Source of the DNA: Methanobacteriota archaeon
Lineage (GTDB): Archaea > Halobacteriota > Bog-38 > Methanoflorentales > Methanoflorentaceae
Direction of reading: 5' to 3'
Assembly (NCBI GenBank): GCA_003170935.1
Contig: PMYA01000036.1
Span: 1 to 29,751 of the forward strand
DNA length: 29,751 bases
Shown here: one piece after another, positions 1 to 7,346 of the stretch
Numbering within the stretch: the first letter of the stretch is position 1
Layout: each line of letters opens with the position of its first letter
Position numbers and translations under genes: made by a program
The notes under the pieces: model-generated
Told to the model about the DNA's origin: nothing
The model's database searches: none
What the model saw: the letters and a program-made list of their open reading frames with translations, nothing else

Positions 1-11
1 AGGGAATACAC

Positions 12-18
12 TTATAAT
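12..18 (+). promoter_or_regulatory. TATA box for pyrH
   Basis: The AT-rich box TTATAAT is centred about 27 nt upstream of the pyrH ATG. That is the usual archaeal TATA-to-start distance, so the transcript would begin at or next to the start codon (leaderless). No Shine-Dalgarno sequence is visible before the ATG, which agrees. Confidence 0.55.
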
Positions 19-41
19 CTTTTTTTAGTATTGATAAGCTG

Positions 42-716
42 ATGAAAGTAGTAATTTCAGTCGGCGGGTCAGTTATTGCTCCAACGCTCTCGCAGGAGAA
101 ATTTGTAGAGTATGCTAACGTGATCAAGGAGCTGACCAAAGAAAACACCGTACTTGTTGTGACCGGGGGGGGAAAGGCCGCGCGAGATTACATTCAAGCT
201 GCCCGCTCCTTGGGGGCGAGCGAAGCGGTATGCGATCTTATTGGCATTGCCCTTTCGCGCGTCAATGCCCAGCTGCTTGTATCGGCGTTGTCAAGTGCGG
301 CATTTCAGGATATCCCGCACGATTACCGGGAAGCTGAAACGGCGATGACCTCACACAAAGTAGTCGTGATGGGGGGTGTGGCTCCTGGACAGACAACAGA
401 CGCTGTATCAGCGATACTCTCTGAATATATACAGACTGATCTTCTTGTGATAGCTACATCAGTTGATGGCGTCTACACCGCTGATCCCTATGTTAACAAG
501 GATGCAAAGAAACTGGATGAAGTCAAAACTGGCGAGCTCGTCAAAATAGTCATGTCTGACGAGATGAAGGCCGGGGTAAAGACCGTAATCGACCCGATTG
601 CCGCGAAGATTATCGAACGCTCTAAGATATCAGCGGTCGTCGTCGACGGACGTGAACCTCAAATTTTGCTTGATGTTGTCGCGGGCAAAAGAGTAGGCAC
701 TAGGATAGTCCATTAG
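42..716 (+). CDS. pyrH: Uridylate (UMP) kinase, archaeal type
   Basis: Cytoplasmic kinase of the amino-acid-kinase fold that phosphorylates UMP to UDP in pyrimidine nucleotide synthesis. At 224 residues it has the usual archaeal length. The N-terminal Gly-rich strand-loop (VVISVGGSVIAP, residues 3-14) and the second glycine loop (VVTGGGKAARDY, about 39-50) form the phosphate-binding site. The stretch around TDLLVIATSVDGVYTADP (about 132-149) is the conserved nucleotide-binding segment of the family. The ATG at 42 is chosen because a TATA box lies about 27 nt upstream and there is no Shine-Dalgarno. The gene converges on the minus-strand yjjX-like gene with 4 nt between the stop codons. The assignment is secure. 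Confidence 0.95.
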   Translation: MKVVISVGGSVIAPTLSQEKFVEYANVIKELTKENTVLVVTGGGKAARDYIQAARSLGASEAVCDLIGIALSRVNAQLLVSALSSAAFQDIPHDYREAETAMTSHKVVVMGGVAPGQTTDAVSAILSEYIQTDLLVIATSVDGVYTADPYVNKDAKKLDEVKTGELVKIVMSDEMKAGVKTVIDPIAAKIIERSKISAVVVDGREPQILLDVVAGKRVGTRIVH

Positions 717-720
717 CTTG

Positions 721-1242
721 TTATAATCCATAGAGCTCGCTATTCATTCTTGGGATGAGCGCCATAATAACGCAGAGCTCTGTGAAGTACGTCCTATCGA
801 TCAGTCCCTTTGATAAATAGCCGACTGCACCACTCTTTTGTCCTATGCGCTTTATTCCGGAAAGCAGCTCCATAATGTGGCCGACTTCTCGTCCTGCTGT
901 AATTTGATTGAGCACGCTGATCGGGTAGGTGAATCCGGGAGAGGTACCGATCGTGTGCCGCGCCCCATCAAAGACTGAACACACCTGAATGTCAAGTTCT
1001 ACGCCAAAAACGTCAAAGAGACCAGATTCAATGCCGACGCCAAAGTCCATGTTTGAAACACACGCTCGAACTCGCTCTGCGCGTTGGCGGGCGCCAGCTA
1101 CAACTGCATCACCTCTCGGCTGTGATGGCACGCCTGAATCAACGCGTCGCATAATAACCTCAACCTCTCCAAAAACCTTCGAGAACGTGTTATGGACCGC
1201 CTGTTTCTTGACCGGGTTGTTAGACCCGACAGCAACTTTCAT
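721..1242 (-). CDS. yjjX: Inosine/xanthosine triphosphatase (YjjX/DUF84 family)
   Basis: NTPase of the YjjX (DUF84) family, thought to hydrolyse non-canonical nucleotides such as ITP and XTP and so keep deaminated bases out of RNA and DNA. The 173-residue product begins with the family signature KVAVGSNNPVKKQAV (residues 2-16) and has the central GVPSQPRGDAVVAGARQRAE segment (about 38-57). The GVGIESGLFD motif (about 68-77) carries the conserved acidic residue. It overlaps the end of the upstream coaD-like gene by 4 nt (ATGA type), so the two are probably translationally coupled. Assignment rests on family motifs; substrate preference is from the family, not from this sequence. Confidence 0.9.
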   Translation of the reverse strand: MKVAVGSNNPVKKQAVHNTFSKVFGEVEVIMRRVDSGVPSQPRGDAVVAGARQRAERVRACVSNMDFGVGIESGLFDVFGVELDIQVCSVFDGARHTIGTSPGFTYPISVLNQITAGREVGHIMELLSGIKRIGQKSGAVGYLSKGLIDRTYFTELCVIMALIPRMNSELYGL

Positions 1243-1682
1243 AAAAGCACCCCGTGCTCATCGATTTCACCATTGTGAATCCGGGTTGAGGATATCGGTT
1301 TTCCATCTTGCGCCAGCACGAAATCGACACATACAATCGTTATCGGGGGGAGTCCGCGCTGTGATCTCAGCACGTTAATCTTCTTTGCTGTAGGCCGGGT
1401 ATCAGGCGAGACGACGATATAATCGAACTTCTGTGCAAGCGTTGGCCCATAAGGATCGCTCAGCGCGACAATTAGTGGGGGGGCTCCAGTTAACGTCTCC
1501 AAGTACGCGATCAACGATTTTTTGCGGTTATTGTACGTGTTAACTACGTGAAATTTTTTCTGAGCCATCTCATCGGAAACAAGCCCGATAATCACGTCTC
1601 CTAACGTGTCAGCCTTTTTCAAGAGCGCTTTATGGCCGTCGTGAAGCACGTCAAATGTCCCACCGATCGCAACGCAAACCAT
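1239..1682 (-). CDS. coaD: Phosphopantetheine adenylyltransferase, archaeal type
   Basis: Nucleotidyltransferase that joins AMP to 4'-phosphopantetheine to give dephospho-CoA, the fourth step of coenzyme A synthesis. The archaeal enzyme is close to the C-terminal adenylyltransferase of eukaryotic CoA synthase. The N-terminus shows the nucleotidylyltransferase signature GGTFDVLHDGHKALL (residues 8-22) with the HxGH motif. The C-terminal ISSTRI (about 130-135) is the family ISSTxxR-like motif. Length is 147 residues, normal for archaea. It is the first gene of a two-gene operon with the YjjX-like gene. An AT-rich box about 29 nt upstream of the ATG would give a nearly leaderless transcript. Confidence 0.92.
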   Translation of the reverse strand: MVCVAIGGTFDVLHDGHKALLKKADTLGDVIIGLVSDEMAQKKFHVVNTYNNRKKSLIAYLETLTGAPPLIVALSDPYGPTLAQKFDYIVVSPDTRPTAKKINVLRSQRGLPPITIVCVDFVLAQDGKPISSTRIHNGEIDEHGVLL

Positions 1683-1705
1683 TACTCTCGGTCATTGTGT
1701 TAACA

Positions 1706-1718
1706 GGTATTTAATATA
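1706..1718. promoter_or_regulatory. Shared TATA region between coaD and the gamma carbonic anhydrase
   Basis: The short divergent spacer holds one AT-rich stretch (TATTTAATATA). It lies about 29 nt from the coaD ATG on one side. On the other it would set a start site near 1738 for the carbonic anhydrase gene. It may serve both directions; orientation cannot be settled by eye. Confidence 0.4.
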
Positions 1719-1794
1719 GGGTACTAAGGCATTCGTCGCCTTTTTGAACGTTAAGAAGCATCATGACCGGTACCGAAGAACAGAGAGGGAACTG

Positions 1795-2298
1795 ATGAAA
1801 ACCAACTTTGAAGGGGTGTTCATTGCACCGACTGCGACTGTGATCGGAAATGTACAGATTGCCCCAGGGTCAAGCGTCTGGTTCGGGGCGGTTTTAAGAA
1901 GTGATATGGCCTTAATCCAAATCGGTCGAAATACAAGCGTACAGGACAACGCGATTATTCACGTGAGTGAAGGAGTTGAAACGATTATCGGAGATCAGGT
2001 TACGATCGGACATGGGGCGATCGTCCATGGGGCCCAGGTTGAAGATACCGTTTTAATAGGGATCGGCGCAATCGTGCTAGATGGTGCAACGGTAGGGACA
2101 GGGTCCATCATTGGCGCGGGTGCTGTGGTGACAGAAGGAATCGAGATACCAGATCGGAGCCTTGTTTTAGGCGTTCCTGGAAAAGTTGTTAGGCAGGTGA
2201 CAGCTGAGCAGCTCAGGTCAATAGAGGCAAATGCAAAAAGTTACGCAGCGCTCACGCAGCGCTATCTAAAAGGTGAAAAGCAGCAACGGGCGAAGTGA
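1795..2298 (+). CDS. Gamma-class carbonic anhydrase-like protein
   Basis: Left-handed beta-helix protein of the gamma carbonic anhydrase/PaaY superfamily (167 residues). Hexapeptide repeats run through most of the length, for example IGNVQIAPGSSVWFGAVLR (about 16-34). The three zinc ligands expected for the family are visible: the His in AIIHVSEG and the two His in IGHGAIVHG. The active-site metal is therefore predicted to be present. The likely role is CO2/bicarbonate interconversion, but many archaeal members are untested and some are acyltransferase-like. ATG at 1795 is preferred over an in-frame TTG at 1744 because a purine-rich GAGAGGGA lies just upstream and the family usually starts here. 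Confidence 0.88.
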   Translation: MKTNFEGVFIAPTATVIGNVQIAPGSSVWFGAVLRSDMALIQIGRNTSVQDNAIIHVSEGVETIIGDQVTIGHGAIVHGAQVEDTVLIGIGAIVLDGATVGTGSIIGAGAVVTEGIEIPDRSLVLGVPGKVVRQVTAEQLRSIEANAKSYAALTQRYLKGEKQQRAK

Positions 2299-2330
2299 GG
2301 GCCCACTATCATTATCTTCGATCGTCTCGG

Positions 2331-3149
2331 TTACATGCGGACTTGAATTCCGCGCTCCTGTAAGTACTGTTTCAAAGAAGCTATGGGTATCTCCCTAAAA
2401 TGAAAAATGCTTGCTGCAAGACATGCATCTGCTTTGCCGTCGACGAAACCTTCATAGATATGCGCTGCAGTTCCGGCGCCGCCAGATGCAATTATCGGCA
2501 AGTCGATAGCCTCTGATATCGCCTTAGTGATAGGGATGTCGTAGCCATCTTTTGTGCCGTCTCTGTTCATGCTCGTTAGCATGATCTCACCTGCGCCGAG
2601 CTGCTCACCTTTTATCGCCCACTCAATCGCATCGATACCAGTCGGGGTTCTCCCACCGTATGTCACAACCTCATACCACGCGGGCGTACCATCTTCGAGG
2701 TGCACTATGTGCTCTCCTTTTTCGACATCTGCGTTGCGTTTACAATCTATGGCTAAAACAATGCACTGCGAACCAACCGCTTCAGCTGCACTCTTTATGA
2801 ACTGTGGGTTCTCGACGGCGGCAGTGTTTACCGCTATCTTATCCGCGCCAAACCGCAACGTCTGGATGACATCGTTTAGGGTCCGCACGCCGCCACCGAC
2901 ACAAAATGGGATGAATACTTGATCCGCCGTATCCTTGACTATGTCGAGCATCGTCTTCCGCTTCTCATGTGAAGCGGTGATGTCTAGGAAGATCAACTCG
3001 TCGGCTCCTTCTTGATCATACCGCTTAGCGAGCTCTACCGGATCTCCAGCATCTCTAAGCGAAACGAATTCAACTCCTTTGACGACTAGCGCTCTGTTAC
3101 CATCGCCGTATTTCACGTCAAGACATGGGATAATGCGCTTCGTGAGCAT
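2331..3149 (-). CDS. hisF: Imidazole glycerol phosphate synthase, cyclase subunit
   Basis: TIM-barrel cyclase subunit that, with the HisH glutaminase, turns PRFAR plus ammonia into imidazole glycerol phosphate and AICAR in histidine synthesis. The 272-residue sequence starts with the canonical [13 protein letters not shown], with catalytic Asp11. The second catalytic Asp is Asp135 in VLAIDCKRN. Phosphate-binding loops appear as CVGGGVRT (about 83-90) and [10 protein letters not shown] near the C-terminus. No other his gene is adjacent, so the pathway is dispersed in this genome. A TTTTAAG box about 28 nt upstream of the ATG and the lack of a Shine-Dalgarno point to a leaderless transcript. 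Confidence 0.97.
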   Translation of the reverse strand: MLTKRIIPCLDVKYGDGNRALVVKGVEFVSLRDAGDPVELAKRYDQEGADELIFLDITASHEKRKTMLDIVKDTADQVFIPFCVGGGVRTLNDVIQTLRFGADKIAVNTAAVENPQFIKSAAEAVGSQCIVLAIDCKRNADVEKGEHIVHLEDGTPAWYEVVTYGGRTPTGIDAIEWAIKGEQLGAGEIMLTSMNRDGTKDGYDIPITKAISEAIDLPIIASGGAGTAAHIYEGFVDGKADACLAASIFHFREIPIASLKQYLQERGIQVRM

Positions 3150-3173
3150 CGGGTATAGATTGTGTTACACCCT

Positions 3174-3182
3174 CTTAAAACT
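3174..3182 (-). promoter_or_regulatory. TATA box for hisF
   Basis: On the minus strand the sequence reads GTTTTAAGAG, centred about 28 nt before the hisF ATG. This supports leaderless transcription of hisF. Confidence 0.45.
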
Positions 3183-3346
3183 CTTCGACGCATGGACGTT
3201 CAAAGACACGCCTTTTCGTAAAGCTTCTATGCCATCTTTGCTGTGGTGTATTGTAAGACTGCAAATAGCGAAAGCTATGTATAAAGACACACTCGTTATG
3301 CGGAGTACTAGCACGACGTCCATAACGTCATTTATAGAAGCAAATT

Positions 3347-4057
3347 ATGCGTAACAAGCAAACCAAGGCGTTTGGGGAAAACGGGTGGAGACTGCAAGAC
3401 GATCAAAACCTGAAACTTGCTGAGGCATTCGAAAAGAAGATAGACCTTGATAAAAAGGAGCTCACCATCTTGCTCTCACTTCTTGAGAACGGCAAGACGT
3501 CGAACGTGGAACTTGCCGAACGTCTCGGCCTCAATGACGGCAACGCAGCTGCCTATCACGTAAAACTTCTTGCGAAGAAAGGGATCCTCACGAGATACAC
3601 CGTGCAAATCGATTGGAAGAAGATCGGTTTTTCAGCAGATTTTGTAATTATTGCAGAATCGGACGAAAAAGCGGAGTTACTTGCGCTAGAAAGACACCTC
3701 ATACAACTCCAGGAGTACTATCTAAAGCGTTTAGGCGACGTGTTGTTACTGCCAACCCCTTCTGGATGCGTCCTCCTGCGTGAAATAAGTCATTGTTATG
3801 GTGATAAAACAACGGTGATCATAGCTGGAAGTGGGACAAGTGATCTTGACATCGCATTCTTTCGAGAGAACTACTTAGCCCGCGCATTTAAGGGGGTCCG
3901 GACGACGTTGATGACGACACGCTACAGAACGATAGATAATTGGGTGGTTCAAAGAGACGCGCTCGATACATTAAGTGCCATCTTCGAGGCTAAAAACGCG
4001 TCCGAAGAAGAGATCAGCGAAATTAGAGAGCATCTAATACCCTTTATTGAGGAGTAA
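3347..4057 (+). CDS. Lrp/AsnC-like winged-helix transcriptional regulator
   Basis: Putative DNA-binding regulator of 236 residues. A helix-turn-helix of the Lrp/AsnC or HTH_24 kind spans about residues 36-85: an initiating helix (ELTILLSLLENGKTSNVELA), the recognition helix around NAAAYHVKLLAKKG, then a wing (ILTRYTVQIDWKKIGF). This order is typical of Lrp-family proteins. The rest (about 90-236) is longer than the usual RAM ligand domain and I could not identify it. Its transcription start may follow a TATA-like box near 3278-3286, upstream of the hisF promoter on the other strand. Its target is unknown; divergent transcription from hisF is the only contextual hint. Confidence 0.6.
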   Translation: MRNKQTKAFGENGWRLQDDQNLKLAEAFEKKIDLDKKELTILLSLLENGKTSNVELAERLGLNDGNAAAYHVKLLAKKGILTRYTVQIDWKKIGFSADFVIIAESDEKAELLALERHLIQLQEYYLKRLGDVLLLPTPSGCVLLREISHCYGDKTTVIIAGSGTSDLDIAFFRENYLARAFKGVRTTLMTTRYRTIDNWVVQRDALDTLSAIFEAKNASEEEISEIREHLIPFIEE

Positions 4058-4097
4058 GACCCCTAGAACCATTGATTACTGCACAACCACAGCTACG

Positions 4098-5459
4098 TTA
4101 TTTTTGACGAATCCGTCTCAGCCGTAGCAGAAACGCAACGACGAGTATCGCAGCCAATATGACTAGCAAGCCCTCCGTCACTTCCGCGTATGTATAGTCA
4201 AACAGTCCGAAGAAGCTCGCCGGGACGGGCTTGGCTCCGACGGTCGTATACAGTGGCTGGGCAAAAAGCCATCCGTGAGAGGAATTGTTATAATATACGT
4301 ACGCATTATAGCTTGCCGCTTCAGTGTCGGATGGAACCGTCGGTGGAGATAAAATGCTTGCCCATTCGCCCGTTCTAAGGAGAATCCAGCCAGTGCCGTT
4401 TTCGTCCAGCAAAATATCATTCGAAGAATTGTTCTTCGTCGCTTGATTGAGAATGCGTACGCCAGTGAGGTTGCCCGGCAGCACGGCAGTTTTGTTATGC
4501 AGCACTGCATAAGGCGCCACCCACACGTCGTCGTTTCCAAGGTTGGCAATATCCCACACGATAGAGTTTTGAGGATCTGGCACCTGACGAACGGATCTTA
4601 CAGTAACTGGCCAAGTTCCCATCGGTGTCGCTGGGTACTCCTCTTGTAGTTTTGAGATGATAGTCTCGAACCCGAGCCGCTGATAGTCGGCAAGCGTTGC
4701 TCCCAATCCGAAGAATACGTTGAAGTGAGTAAATCCCACGCCGTTAGCATAACTCCAGTCGAGAAGCGCTTTGTATGTGCTATAATTGAGGTTTTCGTTG
4801 TTTGATTGCCATACACCGGCCGTCATTCCCTGAGGCTTTCCGAGATTATACGAGATCAAGGCTCCACGCTGTATACTAGCTATCTCAGAGTGATAATATG
4901 TCTCCCACGACATTTCTGTCACGTACGGGTTTCTATCACTCTCTTGCCCCAGGCCCTCTTTCCAGAGGCCACATTTATCGCAGTTAAAAAAGGTAATTTG
5001 AGGGAAATATTCGTTAAGTTTTTCAAAGTCGCCACTTCGCCCCCCCTCTGTTGCAACATTCCACCAACCAGCATCTCTCCAAGTGGCAAAGGCTTTGTCG
5101 AACTCTGTTATAGGTGTCGACTTATTATTCCCGCCATTCCAAATAACGACCTCGATATCCAAGATGGGGTACATCCCCAGTTGTTTTATTTTCTGCAGCT
5201 CTTTATCATATGGGATCGCTTCAGCGGCCACAAGCACGACCGTGGTAAAGCCATGGGCCTTAAAATATCCTAACGTATCATTTGAGATTTGATCAGGCGC
5301 AAGCGAAACGCGGTAGTCAAGGTATCGAGTTGATGTCACGTTGGAAGCCGCCGGAGCGGTTGTTGTGATCGTCGGAGTAGTCGCTGATGCTGTGGGAAGG
5401 CAAACGGCAGAGGATCCAATGAAAAGCACCAGAAGAAGAACGGCGAGCTTCTTGACCAT
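4098..5459 (-). CDS. Exported, C-terminally membrane-anchored protein with a probable TIM-barrel domain
   Basis: A 453-residue surface protein of unknown function. It has a Sec signal peptide (residues about 1-26, hydrophobic core LAVLLLVLFIGSSAV) and a Thr/Ala-rich linker. A large extracellular domain of alternating strands and helices resembles glycoside-hydrolase-type barrels (for example GFTTVVLVAAEAIPYDKELQ, MYPILDIEVVIWNGG and GFTHFNVFFGLG). A single transmembrane helix (about 428-446) and a basic tail (LRLRRIRQK) end the protein. A CDKC pair and many Asn-X-Ser/Thr sequons suit an extracellular glycoprotein. The start is backed by GAGGAAAAAAC directly before the ATG. The hydrolase suggestion is inference from fold-like patterns only. 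Confidence 0.75.
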   Translation of the reverse strand: MVKKLAVLLLVLFIGSSAVCLPTASATTPTITTTAPAASNVTSTRYLDYRVSLAPDQISNDTLGYFKAHGFTTVVLVAAEAIPYDKELQKIKQLGMYPILDIEVVIWNGGNNKSTPITEFDKAFATWRDAGWWNVATEGGRSGDFEKLNEYFPQITFFNCDKCGLWKEGLGQESDRNPYVTEMSWETYYHSEIASIQRGALISYNLGKPQGMTAGVWQSNNENLNYSTYKALLDWSYANGVGFTHFNVFFGLGATLADYQRLGFETIISKLQEEYPATPMGTWPVTVRSVRQVPDPQNSIVWDIANLGNDDVWVAPYAVLHNKTAVLPGNLTGVRILNQATKNNSSNDILLDENGTGWILLRTGEWASILSPPTVPSDTEAASYNAYVYYNNSSHGWLFAQPLYTTVGAKPVPASFFGLFDYTYAEVTEGLLVILAAILVVAFLLRLRRIRQK

Positions 5460-5558
5460 TGTTTTTTCCTCGGCCTTATTTTTGTCTCAGTGGCAGGCGA
5501 ACACAATACGTTTGCGTACGAACGTGATTATTTGAAACGTTGACGACTCTTCGGGAGC

Positions 5559-5987
5559 TTACGCGCTCTGTTCTGTTATTATAAACGTCGTCCCTCCAGC
5601 TTGAGACAAGTTTAGGGGGCCAATTTGCGCGCTGATCGTAGCAATAGCAATGTGAACTGTGCTTGTTCCTTTTACAAAACTGAGCACGACGTCAGATCCT
5701 TCGCTGCTGATGCGTGGCTGGTAGGAGGTCGAGGCTTGATACCCTCGGTTTGCCATCTCTGAACTGTAAAAATTCGCTACCTGTGTTGAAGAGCTTGTTG
5801 TTTGGTACGTGGTCCCTCTACCTTGACTTGTGTTGACCGTTGCCGTTTTGAACGAGGGTTCATATACGGGCACACCACTCGTATTGTTACCTCCGCCACT
5901 TAAGGGGTTAATAGATGAGCACCCCGCCACACAGGTGGTTAGGAAAATCACTGCAACAATTGGCAGAATTGCGTATTTAGTTTTCAT
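5559..5987 (-). CDS. Putative lipoprotein, function unknown
   Basis: A 142-residue exported protein. A hydrophobic signal (residues 5-20) ends in the lipobox CVAGC, with the lipidated cysteine at position 23. A Gly/Asn-rich spacer follows, then a small domain of about 100 residues rich in Ser, Thr and beta-prone segments (for example GSDVVLSFVKGTSTVHIAIA). I do not recognise the domain. It lies upstream of and on the same strand as the exported barrel protein, about 100 nt away, so both may act at the cell surface, but cotranscription is not established. Confidence 0.65.
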   Translation of the reverse strand: MKTKYAILPIVAVIFLTTCVAGCSSINPLSGGGNNTSGVPVYEPSFKTATVNTSQGRGTTYQTTSSSTQVANFYSSEMANRGYQASTSYQPRISSEGSDVVLSFVKGTSTVHIAIATISAQIGPLNLSQAGGTTFIITEQSA

Positions 5988-6037
5988 TGTTTTTTTAAAA
6001 GCTTCGCGCTTATCAGTTTTACCAGTATCGGCAGCTT

Positions 6038-6060
6038 AACCTGCAGTGAGCAGGTTTTTT
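6038..6060 (+). terminator. Stem-loop with T-tract, no obvious plus-strand gene upstream
   Basis: AACCTGC, a 5-nt loop AGTGA, then GCAGGTT continuing into a run of T. This is a textbook intrinsic-type hairpin reading on the plus strand. Both neighbouring genes are on the minus strand, so the transcript it would end is unidentified. Confidence 0.5.
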
Positions 6061-6125
6061 CGTTGGTGGGGGAAGCGTTGTCGCGTGTTTGCTATAATCG
6101 TATTGTTGCGCACTGGTCAATTTTA

Positions 6126-6683
6126 TTATTTCTTTGCTAGTGCTTTTCCAACGCTCCACGCTTGTGCAAATCGCTCACCTAGGTTCCAGTACCCTTTGTC
6201 GGGCATGGTGAAAAAAAACGGCTGCACTTTGCTGTAATCCACTACACCATCGGTAAGCACGGCTTCTTCAGCATAAGTGGCCACAATTTCACCGATAAAG
6301 ATATCGTGCTTTGGGAAATCAACCACCTTTTTGAGCTTGCACTCCATGTTGATGGGACATTCGTTAATCATCGGGGCCGTCTTGAGGTTGCCGTAAAACA
6401 CGCTAAACAGCTCTGCTTTATCAACGCGCCTCCCCGATACGAGGCCGCAGTAATCAGTCTCCTGAACCATCTCGGTAGAGGGCAGGTTAATGCTGAACGT
6501 GCCGCTCTCTTTGATTCCGGCGTTCGTATAATGAGCTTTCGCCATCCCCAAAGAGACGCTGCCCAGATCCATGATGCCGACGTGCGCGATGGTGAGAAAG
6601 TTGGGTCGTCCTTCCACCGTTGCTCCGACATGTGTCGTTGGCATGGGGTAAAGACAATTCTGTGCTCCGAGCTCGATTTTCAT
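6126..6683 (-). CDS. Flavin reductase-like FMN-binding protein (flavoredoxin type)
   Basis: A 185-residue FMN-binding split-barrel protein of the flavin reductase/flavoredoxin family, which binds FMN and passes electrons from NAD(P)H or ferredoxin partners. Visible family features are LYPMPTTHVGATVEGRPNF near the N-terminus and LTIAHVGIMD. The strand-loop SFSINLPS-type segment appears as GTFSINLPSTEMVQETDYCG, followed by HDIFIGEIVATYAEE. The ATG at 6683 is preferred over a GTG three codons earlier because AGGAGG sits 10 nt before the ATG but would collide with the GTG. It is a single-gene unit; the electron partner cannot be told from context. Confidence 0.87.
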   Translation of the reverse strand: MKIELGAQNCLYPMPTTHVGATVEGRPNFLTIAHVGIMDLGSVSLGMAKAHYTNAGIKESGTFSINLPSTEMVQETDYCGLVSGRRVDKAELFSVFYGNLKTAPMINECPINMECKLKKVVDFPKHDIFIGEIVATYAEEAVLTDGVVDYSKVQPFFFTMPDKGYWNLGERFAQAWSVGKALAKK

Positions 6684-6827
6684 CTTTTTCACTCCTCCTG
6701 AGAGCGATTTAGTATGTCGTGTACAACACTATGAAACTTGTTGACTGACTCTAATCTTCTACTGGACCGCAGCGTGTTTTAATCCGAGGGCCAATCGCCC
6801 ACCTATTTTATAAGCGTTTTCGTGCTT

Positions 6828-7316
6828 CTATTGCCCTCTCGTCATCGCGATGATCGCATCTCGAAACGCTGGATATGAAAGAATTAAATCGCTTCTGCGC
6901 CCTACTTCAAAATCTGCAAAATCGAAACCAGGAGCGACGGTCGTGCCGAGGAGGGCGTATTTTCCCCCGTCAACGAGTTTGGCTCCTTGCCAAGTCCCTC
7001 GAGACACAACTGTCTGCAACAGCATCCCGCTTGCAACATCGCTGCCGAGTGTAACCAAACGTCCAGAACCGTCTTGCTGCAACAAGATTAGCTCAACCGG
7101 GTCGCCGAGGTAGAAGTTGTATATCCCGTCGGTCGCCAATCGGTGAATAGCGGAAAACGTCTGAGGAGTCAGTAGGTAGTAAATCGCAGTTCCGTAACTT
7201 CTGGTCCCTGCATACCGCTCAAGCAACGCCTCCTTTGGGATGAGCTCATTTGACCTATAGGTCCCCGCGTAGTATCCGCCTTCGGGATGGGGCTGCAGGG
7301 TCAGGAGCTTAATCAA
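6828..7316 (-). CDS. Cupin-like protein, DUF985 family
   Basis: Small beta-barrel protein of the DUF985 cupin family (COG3542-like), function not established. The family opening LQPHPEGGYYAGTYRS is at residues 7-22, followed by GTAIYYLL (about 42-49), AIHRLATDGIYNFYLGDPVE (about 56-75) and a C-terminal LGTTVAPGFDFADFEVG. The start is uncertain. The listed TTG is the first conventional start, but the family's N-terminal helix (here ITAERLIKLL) extends about 5-10 codons further upstream in the same open frame. That frame begins right after the kdpB stop codon at 7347-7349. It probably follows kdpFAB in one transcript. Confidence 0.8.
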   Translation of the reverse strand: MIKLLTLQPHPEGGYYAGTYRSNELIPKEALLERYAGTRSYGTAIYYLLTPQTFSAIHRLATDGIYNFYLGDPVELILLQQDGSGRLVTLGSDVASGMLLQTVVSRGTWQGAKLVDGGKYALLGTTVAPGFDFADFEVGRRSDLILSYPAFRDAIIAMTRGQ

Positions 7317-7346
7317 TCGTTCGGCGGTAATCAGAGGCTGGATCCG

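Noticed and set aside
1744-1794. N-terminal extension of the carbonic anhydrase from TTG 1744
   Set aside because: The extension is basic and unlike the family start, and the ATG at 1795 has a purine-rich ribosome site.
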